Below are positions 20,501-30,048 of a DNA stretch of 64,000 nucleotides, piece by piece. This DNA comes from Cytophaga sp. FL35 (lineage in GTDB: Bacteria > Bacteroidota > Bacteroidia > Flavobacteriales > Flavobacteriaceae). How positions within the stretch are numbered: the first letter of the stretch is position 1; each line of letters starts with the position of its first letter. Where the stretch lies: NCBI RefSeq assembly GCF_014349235.1, contig NZ_JACSOH010000017.1:37348-101347 (forward strand), in the 5' to 3' direction. A model generated the notes under the pieces. The model searched no databases. It was not told where the DNA came from and was given only the letters and a program-made list of their open reading frames with translations. The position numbers and the translations under genes were made by a program.

Positions 20501-23500
20501 TCATAGCGTTCAAATTGACCAACGACTCTTCGGTCGCATCCATTTTAGGCGGAAGAACGTAGGTTAAGTTACCATAATCATCGTACACATAATAGGTGTC
20601 ATGAGGGGCTTGGGCCATAGCGGCTTCTCCGGGGTCAAAAGTGTCGCCATCATTATTCTTGTCTATCGCGGGAATATCGGCATAGGTTCGTTTTAGGACC
20701 ACCCTCCCTTGCTTATCGGTGAATTCTTCGGTGGTGTGCAATTTACCGGAAGACGTGGTATGATTTTCGTCTCTTGTTATATTCTTGTAAAGTTCTCCCT
20801 GAGCATAGAAATCATTTTCTTCCAACAATGGTTTTTCAGTATCTGAATTACCTGATCCATCATCTTGAAATCCAACAGTGAACAACCTTACATTATCATT
20901 TAGAGGGTCTCCTAAATTATTGGGGTTTTGATGATTTGCAAAATAACCCAATTCTATACTATGGTCATAGCCATTTTCGTTGAGTTTCCAATCCTCACCG
21001 GGTGCTGCCTGTTTTAAAACTCTATTCAGGGGCGAAGGTTCAAAGAGTTTTCTAGAGTACGGATTGGCATCTTCCAAAGTAAGGTTTGTAAAATCCTCCG
21101 AATAATCAGGGTGATTCTTATAATATTGCCTGGTTTGGGCCTTTAAGTCTTGAGTTCGAAAACTACCCAAGTCGCCATTAGAATCTGGTACTGGTAGCCA
21201 TTCTTCATGCTGCCTACCAAAATCATCGTAACCTATGTGGGTTATCAGATCATTCCACTCCCCACTATTATCCATTGATTGGTCTATTCCTATCTGTTGT
21301 AAAGGGCGACCTAGACCATCGAAATAGGTGATGTTTTGAATAACGCCTGCAGACTCCGTAAAAAAATCAAAGGTTTCTTGGTCAATATTCTCTTGATCCA
21401 ACATTTCTTGTGCACTTTTTTGAAAGGTACGGGTGTAGATGTAGTTATTTCCAGAAAATGAAATTGTACCACAGTCGTTTGAAGGTGCTTGGTCAACAAT
21501 AGCAATTACGGCCTCAGATTCACACCCGTCACTGCTTTTGACCTTGATTGAATAATTGCCCTGGTCAAATCCAGATTTTGAGTTTGTACCTACAGGCTCA
21601 TAAGATGCACCATTATTGAAACTGACCTGATTACCTGAATCAAGATTCGTTATTGTAATCGTTGCCAATTCCGTCGAACATGATGACTGCTTCACTACAA
21701 CAATTGGAATTTCGGGTACTGACTTTATATCGATGTATATCTGGGCCAGTTTGGTACTCCAGTTGTCACCTTTCTTTGCCCTAATGTAATACGTGCCGCT
21801 TTGATTGACCGTTTTGGGTCCATCAAAAATTTCATTATCACTTTGTCCCGTAGCGTATTGACCTTGCCAATATATGGTTTCGTCAGACTCTTTTCCTGGA
21901 GGTAGCAAAGTCTTTTGACTACAATCATTGGGGTCGATTATCGGAGGATTCGGATTTCCGGGGTAATCGGGACCGTGCTCCCTTAAGACGGTAATAGTAA
22001 AGATATGGCCCCCATCTTGGCGTACTTGAATAATATCTTCCATATCACCAAGTGTATTCGCCTCCGATATAAAATTTATAGTTGCGTTATCTTGTTGTAC
22101 AGTATATGAAGAAATCCAACTTGGCACTTGTGTAACTTGCAAGGCACATTCAGTATTGCCAATTATACTCCAGTTTACATTTTGTGACCCTGACCCAAAA
22201 TAAAGTGTATTGGAGGTAGAAGGGTCTATACTGCACTCGGCTCCGCCGCAAGGAATGTTAACGGAGTCAATTGTTATCGAACTCGTCGATGAAGTGCAGT
22301 TGGAATTAAGCCTCCTACTTGAAACAGTGTAAGTGCCTGGAGGCGCCGTTACCTTCCATCGTTTATTCTCTTCAGCCTCATCACTATCATAATAAGGTTC
22401 TGAAACTCCATCGGAGGGATAGATAAGGTATTCATTGCCAGAACTATAATTTTGTATTGAAAAAGTTCCTTTTGCCGTGGAGCATACCGGTGTTGTAGAA
22501 GCTAGCAAATTTGGAGGTGGAGGTGCGAAAGGCCCACTTAAATTTCTTAGATCAACTTGAACCGAATTGCTAGTACAACTACTTCCCTTGGTGATTGATG
22601 TAACATAGTAAACCCCTTCAGGTAGGTTGAACGAGGGGCCGCCAGTGTAAATATCCCCTGTAGAGGATGTCACCACATAATCGTTAAGGGCACCATTATA
22701 GTTTTCAATAAAAAAACTACCGTTTGGGTTTGAACATGTCGCAGGCTCCGGCCCGGGCTCTTGCCGAATTTCGGGAAGTTCGGGAACCGCATAAACGGTA
22801 ACGGTCACCGGCACGCGGTCATTATCCTCGCATTGCGTATCATTATTATAGGAAGCTGCATAATAAGTAGTAGTTCCAACAGGCTGGGATGTAGTAGTAT
22901 AGTTTAGCCCAGTATGTTTAAGCGCACCCCCACTAGAAGCATTGTACCATTTAATAGTATTTCCCCCATCGCCGGGGGTAGCCGAAAGAGTGAATACATT
23001 CGGTCCACACTTCGGAGGTGGATCAGCTGCAACAGCCAAAGATGGTGTTGGATTAATTTTCGCCTGAACAGATTTACGATTACCCGAAAAACAACCTGTA
23101 TCACTATCATAACTCTCGACATAATAGGTTGTTGTAGTTGATAAATAAGGAGTGGTATAACTCCTCGTATCAGAACTGACCCCTTCGGTAAGTTCATTTC
23201 CACCGCTGGAAACCGCATACCATCTAATTCTATCTGAATTGTTGCCTGGAATTGCACTAATTTGTACAACACCTGGTCCACAACGCTTGCCTTGGCTTGT
23301 AGATGGGGAAAGAACTTGCCCATGTACTTGAACATCTATACTGTTCGAAACCTGAGTTTGGTTTCCACAGGTCACTCTACGTTGATAAGAAATATTGTTT
23401 GTATGTGTACCTTGAGGGGTATACCCGACCCCATTGGCCCCATCAATTGGTTGCCAACCATTACCGTCAAAACTGTCATAGTACCATTGGTATGAATAGG

Positions 23501-24200
23501 TACCGTCTGTACCTGACGCCGGAGCAACACTGGTTATACTAGCAGGTGTTTGTCCATAACAAATTGTAGGTTTGGAGGTGGTAATTGTACCCCCTGTCAG
23601 ATTTTTTATTGTTATGAAATCCGAGGCCTGTGACGTGCTCCACTCCCCAGAATTTCTTTTAGCTCTTATATAATATACTCCATTACCAAGAGTTAAGGGA
23701 TATGGTTGAGATGTTGCCTCTGCAGAAGCAGCATCATTCATTCCTTGTGAATTTTTCCCTTGCCAATACCATTTGACCCCATCAGGTGGTGTACCTACAC
23801 GCTGAAGGCTTGCTTGTCCACAACCATTTGTATATAATTGAGGCTTACCAGGAATATTCGGTGGGGGATTGTTCACGCTTATAGACAATGTCAAGTGAAA
23901 GGTCGTATTGTTAGCATCTGTAAAATCTGCATACACAACACCCGAAGGTGTAGTGTTCCATTTAATAGCAGCTGAGTTGGCAGCAGACCCAAGCACGGTA
24001 CCGTTAGTTGTGGACCACTCATAACTGACTATTTCCACTGTATGGTATATGTAATAATTGTTGGTGGTCCCCACTTCTACACTTTGGGGGCCATTTAACG
24101 TCTGCGAAAAAAGTCTTTGCAACGAAGCTATGGCCATAATAATTAAAGTAACTAGGAAAATTTTTTTCGGGAAAAGGATATTTTTATGAATATGCATCAT
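17532..24200 (-). CDS. Giant RHS/YD-repeat protein with C-terminal HNH-type toxin region
   Basis: 2222 aa secreted protein. After the signal peptide (about 1-33) come Ig-like and cell-surface beta domains. Two copies of a WYWQGKNSQG.../IYWQGQYATG... module sit at roughly 140-200 and 770-835, each ending in YYIRAKRxxxWS. A DUF6443-like entry region follows (YIYTRTFQKSAQEMLDQENI near 925). YD repeats lead to an RHS-associated core (GLDWYDYGMRMYDPAIARFM) that ends near 1970. The variable C-terminus (1972-2222) contains WxxF/NP residues and LVHHHIDQGRFAVGIPEEAH with three histidines at 2066-2068, matching the LHH/WHH class of HNH/EndoVII-fold nuclease toxins. Unusually, about 120 residues with a hydrophobic segment follow the nuclease motif. 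A SUKH-like gene is immediately downstream. Confidence 0.88.
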   Translation of the reverse strand: MMHIHKNILFPKKIFLVTLIIMAIASLQRLFSQTLNGPQSVEVGTTNNYYIYHTVEIVSYEWSTTNGTVLGSAANSAAIKWNTTPSGVVYADFTDANNTTFHLTLSISVNNPPPNIPGKPQLYTNGCGQASLQRVGTPPDGVKWYWQGKNSQGMNDAASAEATSQPYPLTLGNGVYYIRAKRNSGEWSTSQASDFITIKNLTGGTITTSKPTICYGQTPASITSVAPASGTDGTYSYQWYYDSFDGNGWQPIDGANGVGYTPQGTHTNNISYQRRVTCGNQTQVSNSIDVQVHGQVLSPSTSQGKRCGPGVVQISAIPGNNSDRIRWYAVSSGGNELTEGVSSDTRSYTTPYLSTTTTYYVESYDSDTGCFSGNRKSVQAKINPTPSLAVAADPPPKCGPNVFTLSATPGDGGNTIKWYNASSGGALKHTGLNYTTTSQPVGTTTYYAASYNNDTQCEDNDRVPVTVTVYAVPELPEIRQEPGPEPATCSNPNGSFFIENYNGALNDYVVTSSTGDIYTGGPSFNLPEGVYYVTSITKGSSCTSNSVQVDLRNLSGPFAPPPPNLLASTTPVCSTAKGTFSIQNYSSGNEYLIYPSDGVSEPYYDSDEAEENKRWKVTAPPGTYTVSSRRLNSNCTSSTSSITIDSVNIPCGGAECSIDPSTSNTLYFGSGSQNVNWSIIGNTECALQVTQVPSWISSYTVQQDNATINFISEANTLGDMEDIIQVRQDGGHIFTITVLREHGPDYPGNPNPPIIDPNDCSQKTLLPPGKESDETIYWQGQYATGQSDNEIFDGPKTVNQSGTYYIRAKKGDNWSTKLAQIYIDIKSVPEIPIVVVKQSSCSTELATITITNLDSGNQVSFNNGASYEPVGTNSKSGFDQGNYSIKVKSSDGCESEAVIAIVDQAPSNDCGTISFSGNNYIYTRTFQKSAQEMLDQENIDQETFDFFTESAGVIQNITYFDGLGRPLQQIGIDQSMDNSGEWNDLITHIGYDDFGRQHEEWLPVPDSNGDLGSFRTQDLKAQTRQYYKNHPDYSEDFTNLTLEDANPYSRKLFEPSPLNRVLKQAAPGEDWKLNENGYDHSIELGYFANHQNPNNLGDPLNDNVRLFTVGFQDDGSGNSDTEKPLLEENDFYAQGELYKNITRDENHTTSSGKLHTTEEFTDKQGRVVLKRTYADIPAIDKNNDGDTFDPGEAAMAQAPHDTYYVYDDYGNLTYVLPPKMDATEESLVNLNAMMNDLGYQYVYDHRNRLVEKRIPGKGWEYIVYNLLDLPVMTQDANMRTESNSSINVDQWLFTKYDAFGRVIYTGIIENNNDRSDMVGIVEGSGSNIPDQYESPLEVPIPIDGIDLYYTNTAKPINIIELYTVNYYDDYDYLESESGLNLPNSVFAKNLMNFNNLDKIKTKSLATGSKVKVLDTSDWIILVVGYDEKARSIYTYSENEYLETVDIVETELDFTGKPVKVKTTHSRSGNDIVTIDNFKYDRLGRLLSQSQCVGDAILGDSCPENASIPENIGWDGQGDLTQDQEASKSITVKNAIIKPGINNVTVLRIVSSSLQELIAYNNYDELGKLKTKKVGGSYGLSYDAISGLQEISYRYNIRGWLTGINDVADAGTDKLFKFGIGYNDPQHGGAPLYNGNISETLWRTANIDDSSLKYYAYGYDPLNRITAATDNTGKYNVSGITYDKNGNIQTLKREGWTVASPSLENNTGFGTMDDLTYTYQPNGNKLSKVVDGAAIDQFGFRDDAENMTPDNGIDFYYDQNGNMTSDLNKGITDIDYNHLNLPTNVTVTGSNAGTVTYIYDADGVKLKEIAQNSAGITETEYASGKVYENGSLQFFGHPEGYVDVDNGNFNYVYNYVDHLGNVRLSYTDSNSDGSIDSVNEIIEENNYYPFGMKHQGYNGNVSSLGNSVAKQWKFNGKELNQELGLDWYDYGMRMYDPAIARFMTVDIATELMKQYTPYSYSFNSPVMFEDKDGNFPTLAVFGGTDPIKKLMSGPKVDMTNAPKSSPTNAKGFPRNNRWFWSQMAENNPQMFSAKNKALIKAGQSPVIDPKWVEFNPSHAGYKGKLVHHHIDQGRFAVGIPEEAHRQLNAKLHPRTGSKARGFFRGTMKFMNGIVLGLAVFDLFSDNPESLGNLFAQSSGNIEEGKIYKNRDGGFYSISDREFQKNEDGEIESVTAKVTLYRDYRYNEETGEYEGVGQYDQATVKQYKGRQAQDVFRKLQAEMH

Positions 24201-24230
24201 TGGTCATGTATTTTGTAAGGATGGGATTTA

Positions 24231-27200
24231 TTAATTCGAAATAGGCTGCTTATAACTATACCTTTGATCTGAAATCAAATTACCCTGAGCATCCCTGATT
24301 TCTTTTAGACGGTTGAAATCATCGTATTCATAGTGTATTGTATAACCTCGAGAATCCGTCGTACTCGTTGCACCAATCAAAGGGTCGTAAGTATAGGAAG
24401 TGACCATGGAATTGGATAAATAGGAACTGTTACGGATATCGTCCAATGCATCACGAAGATTATTTTCAGCTATCTCAGAAGTATCATTATTGGAAGCAGT
24501 AATTGCCGCATCGATTAGACCTTGAACGTTCAATGCTTCTGCACTTGTGAAATTCTCTATCTTGGCAATCGGATATTTGCCGTAATACCCCCAAATATAA
24601 AAGGTACTTGGACCATTTTCCTTTGATATTTCTTCGAGCTTGCCATTATCGTCATAAACGAAATATTCTGTACTGATTTCGGATGAAAGTTCTGATTCGA
24701 CCGTAGATTTTGCCTTTTCCACCAATTCTGGTTTAAAATCGATTTCAACAGGGTCGTCGTTAAAATCTCTATACCCTACTTTGGTCGTTCCTATAAATTT
24801 ATCTGCTATATAATTTCTTTCTTCGACCTTATAATTAATCATGTTCAAACTGCTCATACCATTTAGAACCGTGGTATTATAATCGAATGGATAGGTTATC
24901 TCCTTTTTGGTTAAAATATTTTGGTTTTCGGTGCCCTCAATTCTCGACGTTGTCGTTTTTATTAAAGAAACCAAATTTTTAGAATTGTATTCATATGATG
25001 TAGTTGTCGATATGACAGATCCATCATCATTTATTAATTTTTCCGTGGTCGAAGTTAGATTATTTGTGCCTATAGAAATGTCATAATGGCCGTAGGCATA
25101 TACCTGGAAAGGGGGCTGAAGAGATCTAAAGCAATACTCTTCAAAAGCATAACCGTCAGATCCGACATAAAATTCCGAATCTGGGAACTTGTAATTGCGC
25201 TGTACGTGTAACGCCTTAACAAGATCGGTTTCTATTGGCGTATATACATAATTAATTTCACGGATAGTGTCAAAGGTAGTGATTGCACCATCCTTGATTG
25301 CCTTAAAGTCGGTTTGATTAGCAAGTACAGGATTATTCCAGTATCGATACAGTTGTAGATGCCATTTATTGCGATTATAGCCCTCCCCGTTGGGAAGATA
25401 ATTTTTTGTGTAAGTCCATCTAAAATTATCGTAATTATAAACCGTCTTTCCAATATTTTCGCCCGTGCCCCCCTTGAATTCTGTCACATAAGGATACCGT
25501 ATCGGTTGATTGGCTAACTCGGCCAAACTTGGTATAAATCCCGAATGAAAAATACGCTCTCGATATCTATCCATATCATTTCCGTATTCTTCATAACGAT
25601 GCTCGGTAAACATAAACTCATCCTTAGGCTCAAGGTCAATCTGGCCATGATCGGAGATGGAACTTGACAATGTACTATACTTAAAACTACGTTCAACCGT
25701 ACTTCCAATACCATCCGAATTAATAATTCGTTGTACGCGCAAACCTGGGCCATCTTTAAGTGCATTAGATTCGCTATCCCTGTATTTGTTCATTTCATAT
25801 ACAAATTCAGTACTGCCTCCGGTAGGATAATATATTTTTTTTATTACGCCACTCGTTATGGCATTCAGATTGGGGTTTCTATTATTTGTATTCGGATTGC
25901 CTACGAATTTTGTTTCAAGAGGACTCAATGTGGTGCCCCTATAATCGGTTATCTCACTTCGTGGAATCATATTAGTATCGCCCGATGCATTGTAATACCC
26001 CCAAAAATCAATAAATCTTGAATCCACTATCTCATCTGTGGTAGGATAATGATCAAAAACATATTTCTCAATGGTGTCCTCATTGCTATCCTGTATTTCT
26101 ATACCTATTAATTTGTGAGTCTGCAAATTTGTACTGCCACCGCCTGCTAATATGACATGTAGGGGTTCCCTTATGAATTTAACCTTCCTTATCAAGTTTC
26201 CGTTACGATCTTTCAGTTGGATATTATCAATTATGTCTTTATTCTGACCTTCTCCCCCAATTAGTATAAACTCAAGAGTTCCATGATAAAAATTAATTTC
26301 CATAACTCTATAAACATCATAAAATCTTGGGTTTGAGTTTTCAATGTCTTCACCCACAAAATATTTATTATCATTATTGGAGTCCCAAACATCCTTAAGT
26401 ATATAATCCTGACTATAATAGGACCTGTACTGTTGTGTAGAACCCCCATAGGTATAGCTGATAGTATCCTTTAAGTTCGCAGAGACAATTCTCTTTAGGG
26501 AATATCCGGTATAAGCGTTTGTGGTACTTTCCATACCTACGAATGTGTAAATCGCACCTTTTGGGTCTGATATCTTAAGACTGCTTAAATCATCTTCTGA
26601 GTCCAGTATAGTTTGAATCTTTAAAGGATCTCCGTTCAGAATAATTGGAGTCTTAATTCCATTATCATCTTTAAAAATGAATTTGCCATTATGACTTCCA
26701 AAACTATATGAGAATATATCATACTCCGAATCCGCAAATTCACCTGTACTAACCAATCGGCTGTTATATGGATAGTGAGTAACCTGTTCCAAAATTTTCA
26801 AAACATCTTGCCCTTGCGTGTCCATGAGAGGATCAAAGCCATTAGGAAAGGGAAAATCCCCGAAATCCGGATTACCATGAATCGTCCTTGATACCATTCC
26901 ACCTACATTCAAGCTCCATCCTGCCGCGATGGGCCCGTCCACATCGGTTACTTTGAAGCCCGACGCGTGATAACTAATACTAACGGGTACGCTAAGACTG
27001 CCATTGTTTATGGTAAATAGAGGAATCGATATCTGTGGAAGCCCTGTGGAGTAATCCATAGGATAGTCTTGATATCTGAATAAGGCAGCCGTTTCCGGTG
27101 ATGGAAGAGTTACCTCATGTTCTTGTGCAGAAATGATTGTTTGACAAACGAATAACCATAGAAAAAACAATTTTTGGGCTATTTTTAAATCCTGAACCAT
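24231..27200 (-). CDS. YD-repeat protein, partner of the RHS toxin (SpvB/TcB-like N-terminus)
   Basis: 989 aa secreted protein (signal peptide to about residue 25, cleavage near ISAQ). The N-terminus has the conserved Bacteroidota motif MDYSTGLPQISIPLFTINNG and SLSVPVSISYHASGFKVTDV (about 49-90), followed by AAGWSLNVGG, which marks the entry of YD/RHS shell proteins. YD-like strands fill the remainder and the end reads SYTYDPLIGATSTTDSRGYT and HYEYDDFNRLKEIRDAQG. It lacks an RHS core and toxin. It lies 30 bp upstream of the 2222-aa RHS gene and is probably co-expressed. It may supply part of the shell, which is inference. Confidence 0.85.
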   Translation of the reverse strand: MVQDLKIAQKLFFLWLFVCQTIISAQEHEVTLPSPETAALFRYQDYPMDYSTGLPQISIPLFTINNGSLSVPVSISYHASGFKVTDVDGPIAAGWSLNVGGMVSRTIHGNPDFGDFPFPNGFDPLMDTQGQDVLKILEQVTHYPYNSRLVSTGEFADSEYDIFSYSFGSHNGKFIFKDDNGIKTPIILNGDPLKIQTILDSEDDLSSLKISDPKGAIYTFVGMESTTNAYTGYSLKRIVSANLKDTISYTYGGSTQQYRSYYSQDYILKDVWDSNNDNKYFVGEDIENSNPRFYDVYRVMEINFYHGTLEFILIGGEGQNKDIIDNIQLKDRNGNLIRKVKFIREPLHVILAGGGSTNLQTHKLIGIEIQDSNEDTIEKYVFDHYPTTDEIVDSRFIDFWGYYNASGDTNMIPRSEITDYRGTTLSPLETKFVGNPNTNNRNPNLNAITSGVIKKIYYPTGGSTEFVYEMNKYRDSESNALKDGPGLRVQRIINSDGIGSTVERSFKYSTLSSSISDHGQIDLEPKDEFMFTEHRYEEYGNDMDRYRERIFHSGFIPSLAELANQPIRYPYVTEFKGGTGENIGKTVYNYDNFRWTYTKNYLPNGEGYNRNKWHLQLYRYWNNPVLANQTDFKAIKDGAITTFDTIREINYVYTPIETDLVKALHVQRNYKFPDSEFYVGSDGYAFEEYCFRSLQPPFQVYAYGHYDISIGTNNLTSTTEKLINDDGSVISTTTSYEYNSKNLVSLIKTTTSRIEGTENQNILTKKEITYPFDYNTTVLNGMSSLNMINYKVEERNYIADKFIGTTKVGYRDFNDDPVEIDFKPELVEKAKSTVESELSSEISTEYFVYDDNGKLEEISKENGPSTFYIWGYYGKYPIAKIENFTSAEALNVQGLIDAAITASNNDTSEIAENNLRDALDDIRNSSYLSNSMVTSYTYDPLIGATSTTDSRGYTIHYEYDDFNRLKEIRDAQGNLISDQRYSYKQPISN

Positions 27201-27432
27201 GTTTATAATTTTTTTATAATTGTTTATCCAATTTTTTACACCAAGTTTAAACCCAATTACTTCTGATATATCTGCCGATAGTAGATTTATTAAGTGTTCA
27301 AATTGGCAATGAACACCTTAATTTCTATATTGGAAGATTGTATTCACCTTAAAAAGAAGTAGTCATCTCATGCAGTTTCCGACTTGTTTGCTTTATCAAG
27401 TATTAGATATTTTCTATAAGCCTGATAGTAAG

Positions 27433-27932
27433 TTAGCCGGTAAATATTAGACCAACATTCCCTTTGGTATAGGAAATATTTGAACCGGACTTAGACCATA
27501 TACTTTTGTAAATGTCTGATCGACTTTGCTAGAAGGTGATGGTTAAAAAGTCGGTATCTTCAACCGTTCCGTTATTTAAATATTGAACCGTGAATTCTAA
27601 GAACCTTCTGACGCTCGCCAACCAAAATATTGAGATACTCCATCTATATGACCATAATCACCTGACATATCTCCCCAACAGGCATATGGAGCCGTTCCTT
27701 CTGTACGAGAATAACCATCACTTAAATTAAATTTGATTTGATCATAAGTATTATTAGGCAAGGCGACGACATTTATACTGTCCGCTTCAATCAAATAATG
27801 TGTTATATCTTCACTAAATGTTTTTATTACCGTATCTGTATTGGCATTAATTAATTGAAAACTTCCATTATTTATTTGTGCAGCTGAAAAATTGTAAAAT
27901 ATTAGGAGCAAGAATAAGTTAAGACTTCTCAT
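27433..27932 (-). pseudogene. Frameshifted secreted malectin-associated-type protein
   Basis: The intact start (ATG at 27930-27932, signal peptide to about residue 19) opens a 111-aa frame that ends at a TAG (27597-27599). In a neighbouring frame the protein continues as EFTVQYLNNGTVEDTDFLTI. Inserting one base in TCTTAGAATTC would give a natural GSYEFTVQYL join, so one base appears deleted near 27598. A further stop follows, then WSKSGSNISYTKGNVGL, a match to WTKSGADISYTEGNVGI in the upstream malectin gene. The domain (SFQLINANTDTVIKTFSEDI... AxYACWGDxxGDY) resembles modules found beside malectin domains. It is a decayed paralogue. Confidence 0.7.
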
Positions 27933-27935
27933 TTT

Positions 27936-28952
27936 CTATTTATTGGATTGTAATCGATCAATTTCAGTTTGCAGCAATTTTATTTCCTTTTGCTGTGATA
28001 TGGTATGTAAAGTCAATTCCTCAATTTTCTCCAATAACAACCTGTTCATATCACCTACTTCGATACCGTTAGCTTCTACCTCCTTTGCGCTTGGTATATT
28101 TGGTAAATGACCATGATTATTAATATATTCTTGGACTTCTTCTAGTGATGGTAATTCATAGTCAGCCTTAAATACATAGTCGGGCCAATTATCGGTATCC
28201 ACCCGCACTTCCCTTGCCCTAATCTTGCCCTCTACGGCAAGTTTATGGGTTGTTATAGCACTTCTTCCTATACCAACATTGCCCTCGGTATAGGAAATAT
28301 CAGCTCCTGATTTAGTCCACTGACCACCGGTTCCAGTATTTCCCGAAGATGTATCAACTCCTAAAATTTCTATGGCACTCAGAATTGGGTCATTGTTGAC
28401 TTCCCCGAACAAAATTGTTATATCCTCGTTGTCAGAGGTGGTGGTTACGGTATATTCCCAAGCAAAAACTTTGTTGGCGCCAGTCGCAACAACGGATGGG
28501 TCGGATGGATCATCTGAGGCAGCCGTCATTATATTTAAATCATCAAGTTTTAATGACCCATTTACAGAAACATCAAATATCCTTTCATAATAATTTGTAT
28601 TGTTGACACCGTGGTGTGGTTCTGCAAAATATATTGTGATATCATAAGTTCCTGCATCAACATCGAAGATGTAGCTCATACTAGGATTATCTGTCAATCT
28701 CATACTTCTATAAGGTTCCAATAAAGAAAAGGATCCACTGGCATTATGAGTTCGCGTGTTCTGCTCATCATACATAAATCCCGTAGACACTCCTTCTGCA
28801 ATGAACTGATTTCCGTCGATTGTGGCAGGTCCTTCGGACAATTCCGTAGTCAACCCGCAATTAATCCTTTTTACATAATCGGTCTGCGCCTGAATATGAG
28901 TTATAGACAAAATAAAGATTGCCAGACGAATCAAAATTTTTAATTGTTTCAT
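27936..28952 (-). CDS. Secreted malectin-domain protein with tail-fibre-like C-terminus
   Basis: 338 aa from the ATG at 28950-28952. The frame also opens further upstream at 29000, but the internal start gives a proper signal peptide (MKQLKILIRLAIFILS...IQAQ). Residues about 25-200 form a malectin-like carbohydrate-binding fold (YVKRINCGL, YDITIYFAEPHHGVNNTNYY, ERIFDVSVNG). The C-terminal region has GNVGIGRSAITTHKLAVEGK, a PSLEEVQEYINNHGHLPNIP stretch and a final coiled coil (LLLEKIEELTLHTISQQKEI). This arrangement is common in Bacteroidota proteins ahead of RHS genes. It probably trimerises and displays at the surface. Confidence 0.82.
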   Translation of the reverse strand: MKQLKILIRLAIFILSITHIQAQTDYVKRINCGLTTELSEGPATIDGNQFIAEGVSTGFMYDEQNTRTHNASGSFSLLEPYRSMRLTDNPSMSYIFDVDAGTYDITIYFAEPHHGVNNTNYYERIFDVSVNGSLKLDDLNIMTAASDDPSDPSVVATGANKVFAWEYTVTTTSDNEDITILFGEVNNDPILSAIEILGVDTSSGNTGTGGQWTKSGADISYTEGNVGIGRSAITTHKLAVEGKIRAREVRVDTDNWPDYVFKADYELPSLEEVQEYINNHGHLPNIPSAKEVEANGIEVGDMNRLLLEKIEELTLHTISQQKEIKLLQTEIDRLQSNK

Positions 28953-29350
28953 TTTACTATTATGTTTTAAAATGCGGTTGTTTTGTATCATACAATTCAT
29001 TGTTGTCCATTATTTTCAATACCAGAATTATACTTTTCCAAATAACTTTTGATTCTGTTATTTTATTAAATGACTTTCGATGAAACGCTTAAATCGTAGG
29101 GTCTTACTAGAACAATTTCGTCAAAGAGACAGGTTACATCGATAAACAACACCTTTGAGGGTTTCTTGAAGTGTAATTCAAAATTGATGGAAAAACCATC
29201 GTTTTGTAAGCTTTTTCTTCTTTTTCTATGTAATTCGATAACCATCATTCCTATTTTGTAAGTAAAAAATCAGATTTCTCCTATTACAAAAACAACTGTC
29301 TTGTATAACAATTTTAAATTATCGGCGTTGAGTACTAACACTTAACCCAA
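28953..29350. other. Divergent intergenic region
   Basis: About 400 bp between the divergent malectin and response-regulator genes. It is A/T-rich and probably holds promoters for both transcription units. A 60-codon minus-strand frame at 29066-29248 is open but has no recognisable domain or leader, so it is not called. No strong terminator or repeat is seen. Confidence 0.4.
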
Positions 29351-30013
29351 ATGAACCGACCTATTTCCATACTCATAATTGATGATCATCCAATGGTTGT
29401 TAGGGGATATCAACTTTCTTTAGCAACATTGACAGAATTTAACTATATAACACAAGGCGCTTCTAACTGTGCGGAGGTATTAGAAATGATGGAAGAGAAA
29501 AAAAAATCTTTTGCTGATTTATTGTTGCTCGATATAAACCTACCTGCAGCCAAAGGAAAAGGCATCAATGATGGGGAAGAACTAGGCTGTCTTGTAAGAC
29601 GTCAATATCCAAAAACTAAGATAATTGTACACACTGCATTAAATGACTCCCACCGTATTACCAATATTTTTCACAGTCTTAAACCAGAGGGCTTATTGAT
29701 CAAATCAGAAGTTGACGAGACCAGTTTACTAGCGGCGGTATCAAATGTTCTAAACGGAAGAACTTATTATAGTAGTAAAATCAAAATGTTACTAAGCGAA
29801 TCCAATTTTGAGGACATACATATTGACACATGGGGCAAAAAAATATTATTGTATTTAGACAAGGGATTTAAAACCAAAGACCTACCGGAATACATACCCT
29901 TATCAATTGCTTCCATAGAACGAAGAAAGAGAGAATTAAAAACGTTATTGGGAGTGCCCAGTGGAGGTAATATGGAACTATTGGAAAGCGCCCGCCAAAA
30001 AGGTTTTATCTAA
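29351..30013 (+). CDS. Response regulator, NarL/FixJ-like with divergent HTH
   Basis: 220 aa. The receiver domain (about 1-125) begins ISILIIDDHPMVVRGYQLSL, with the acidic pair at D11-D12 and the phospho-acceptor Asp in DLLLLDINLPAAKG near 66. The switch Thr is in IIVHTAL and the Lys in LLIKSEVD. The C-terminal region (about 155-220) has a LuxR-type helix-turn-helix in divergent form (DLPEYIPLSIASIERRKREL). No histidine kinase is nearby. It stands ahead of the plus-strand secretion operon and could control it. Confidence 0.88.
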   Translation: MNRPISILIIDDHPMVVRGYQLSLATLTEFNYITQGASNCAEVLEMMEEKKKSFADLLLLDINLPAAKGKGINDGEELGCLVRRQYPKTKIIVHTALNDSHRITNIFHSLKPEGLLIKSEVDETSLLAAVSNVLNGRTYYSSKIKMLLSESNFEDIHIDTWGKKILLYLDKGFKTKDLPEYIPLSIASIERRKRELKTLLGVPSGGNMELLESARQKGFI

Positions 30014-30048
30014 ATACACGCAAACGATTGAAAACAGAAAAGAAAGTG

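Noticed and set aside
29066..29248. 60-codon minus-strand frame beside the response regulator
   Set aside because: No recognisable motif or leader, and it lies in a divergent promoter region.
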